Below, piece after piece: positions 63,954 to 64,000 of a stretch of 64,000 nucleotides of DNA. The notes under the pieces were generated by a model. That model ran no database searches. It had not been told where the DNA came from and was given only the letters and a program-made list of their open reading frames with translations. The first letter of the stretch is position 1. Every line of letters starts with the position of its first letter. A program made the position numbers and the translations under genes. This stretch comes from Bacteroidales bacterium (GTDB taxonomy: Bacteria > Bacteroidota > Bacteroidia > Bacteroidales > UBA932), in NCBI GenBank assembly GCA_017619675.1, contig JAFZRX010000014.1, positions 1-64,000 of the forward strand. The letters are read 5' to 3'.

Positions 63954-64000
63954 TGCCCAATAATATGGACGGACAACCGGTATAGAGAAGTGTTACGGAC

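Larger units (their letters stand above)
63529..64000. other. 472-bp gene-free right end with inverted-repeat elements
   Basis: After the exonuclease gene no coding gene is convincing. The stretch holds the exonuclease promoter region (63540-63547), a 218-base element with 23-base terminal inverted repeats (63602-63819) and a second pair of inverted repeats (63847-63869 and 63931-63953). A short open frame at 63615-63815 on the minus strand lies inside the element and shows no recognisable family. Confidence 0.75.

Overview
The window reads as a mid-to-high GC chromosome segment of a member of the order Bacteroidales, probably a gut or rumen type. The reasons are: promoters of the Bacteroidetes form (TTTG, about 19 bases, TAnnTTTG, then a short leader) in front of many genes; little use of Shine-Dalgarno sites; a complete Bat (aerotolerance-type) operon; DUF4199, DUF4251 and DUF4295 proteins, typical of Bacteroidetes; an oversized signal peptidase I; and many secreted glycoside hydrolases. 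Family or genus cannot be fixed from the sequence alone.

Layout. 1-548 (minus): a tRNA-Thr/Tyr/Gly/Thr cluster leading into tuf, cut by the window edge. 554-9685 (minus): lysS, an RNA methyltransferase, ssb, three transporters and dxs. 9777-18350 (plus): recJ, an ExbB-ExbD-TonB energy-transducing set, a pseudouridine synthase with a long repeat-rich tail, era and parC. 18372-25354 (plus): three tandem GH43 enzymes and a GH97 enzyme, a small polysaccharide-degrading cluster without SusC/SusD. 25356-26147 (minus): truA. 26173-34247 (plus): MoxR, DUF58, a membrane protein, BatA, BatB, BatC and a fused BatD-BatE, nearly all with overlapping start and stop codons. 34435-38745 (plus): two apparently highly expressed envelope genes (a large lipoprotein and an OmpA-type porin), each with its own promoter and terminator.

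38862-43576 (minus): an acid phosphatase lipoprotein, pyruvate phosphate dikinase and an unknown protein. 43628-45121 (plus): folC, which carries a perfect 26-base inverted repeat inside its reading frame, and tRNA-Val. 45139-47667 (minus): groEL, groES and a SpoU methyltransferase. 47729-57602 (mostly plus): glyA, a glycosyltransferase and DUF4199 pair on the minus strand, thrS-infC-rpmI-rplT-lepB-rpmB-rpmG-DUF4295, then two lipoproteins and a TerB-DnaJ protein. 57697-63528: a GH2 beta-galactosidase-like enzyme with a lectin-like insertion, a nitroreductase, an EamA transporter and a DEDDh exonuclease. 63529-64000 has no gene but holds a 218-base element with 23-base terminal inverted repeats and a second inverted-repeat pair.

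Most of the window is housekeeping. No CRISPR array, phage, transposase or recognisable defence system was found. The observations most worth a second look are the palindrome inside folC, the MITE-like element at the right end and its 14-base match to the structured gap at 22978-23395, the BatD-BatE fusion, the GH43 triplication, and the terminator-like hairpin in the groES leader.
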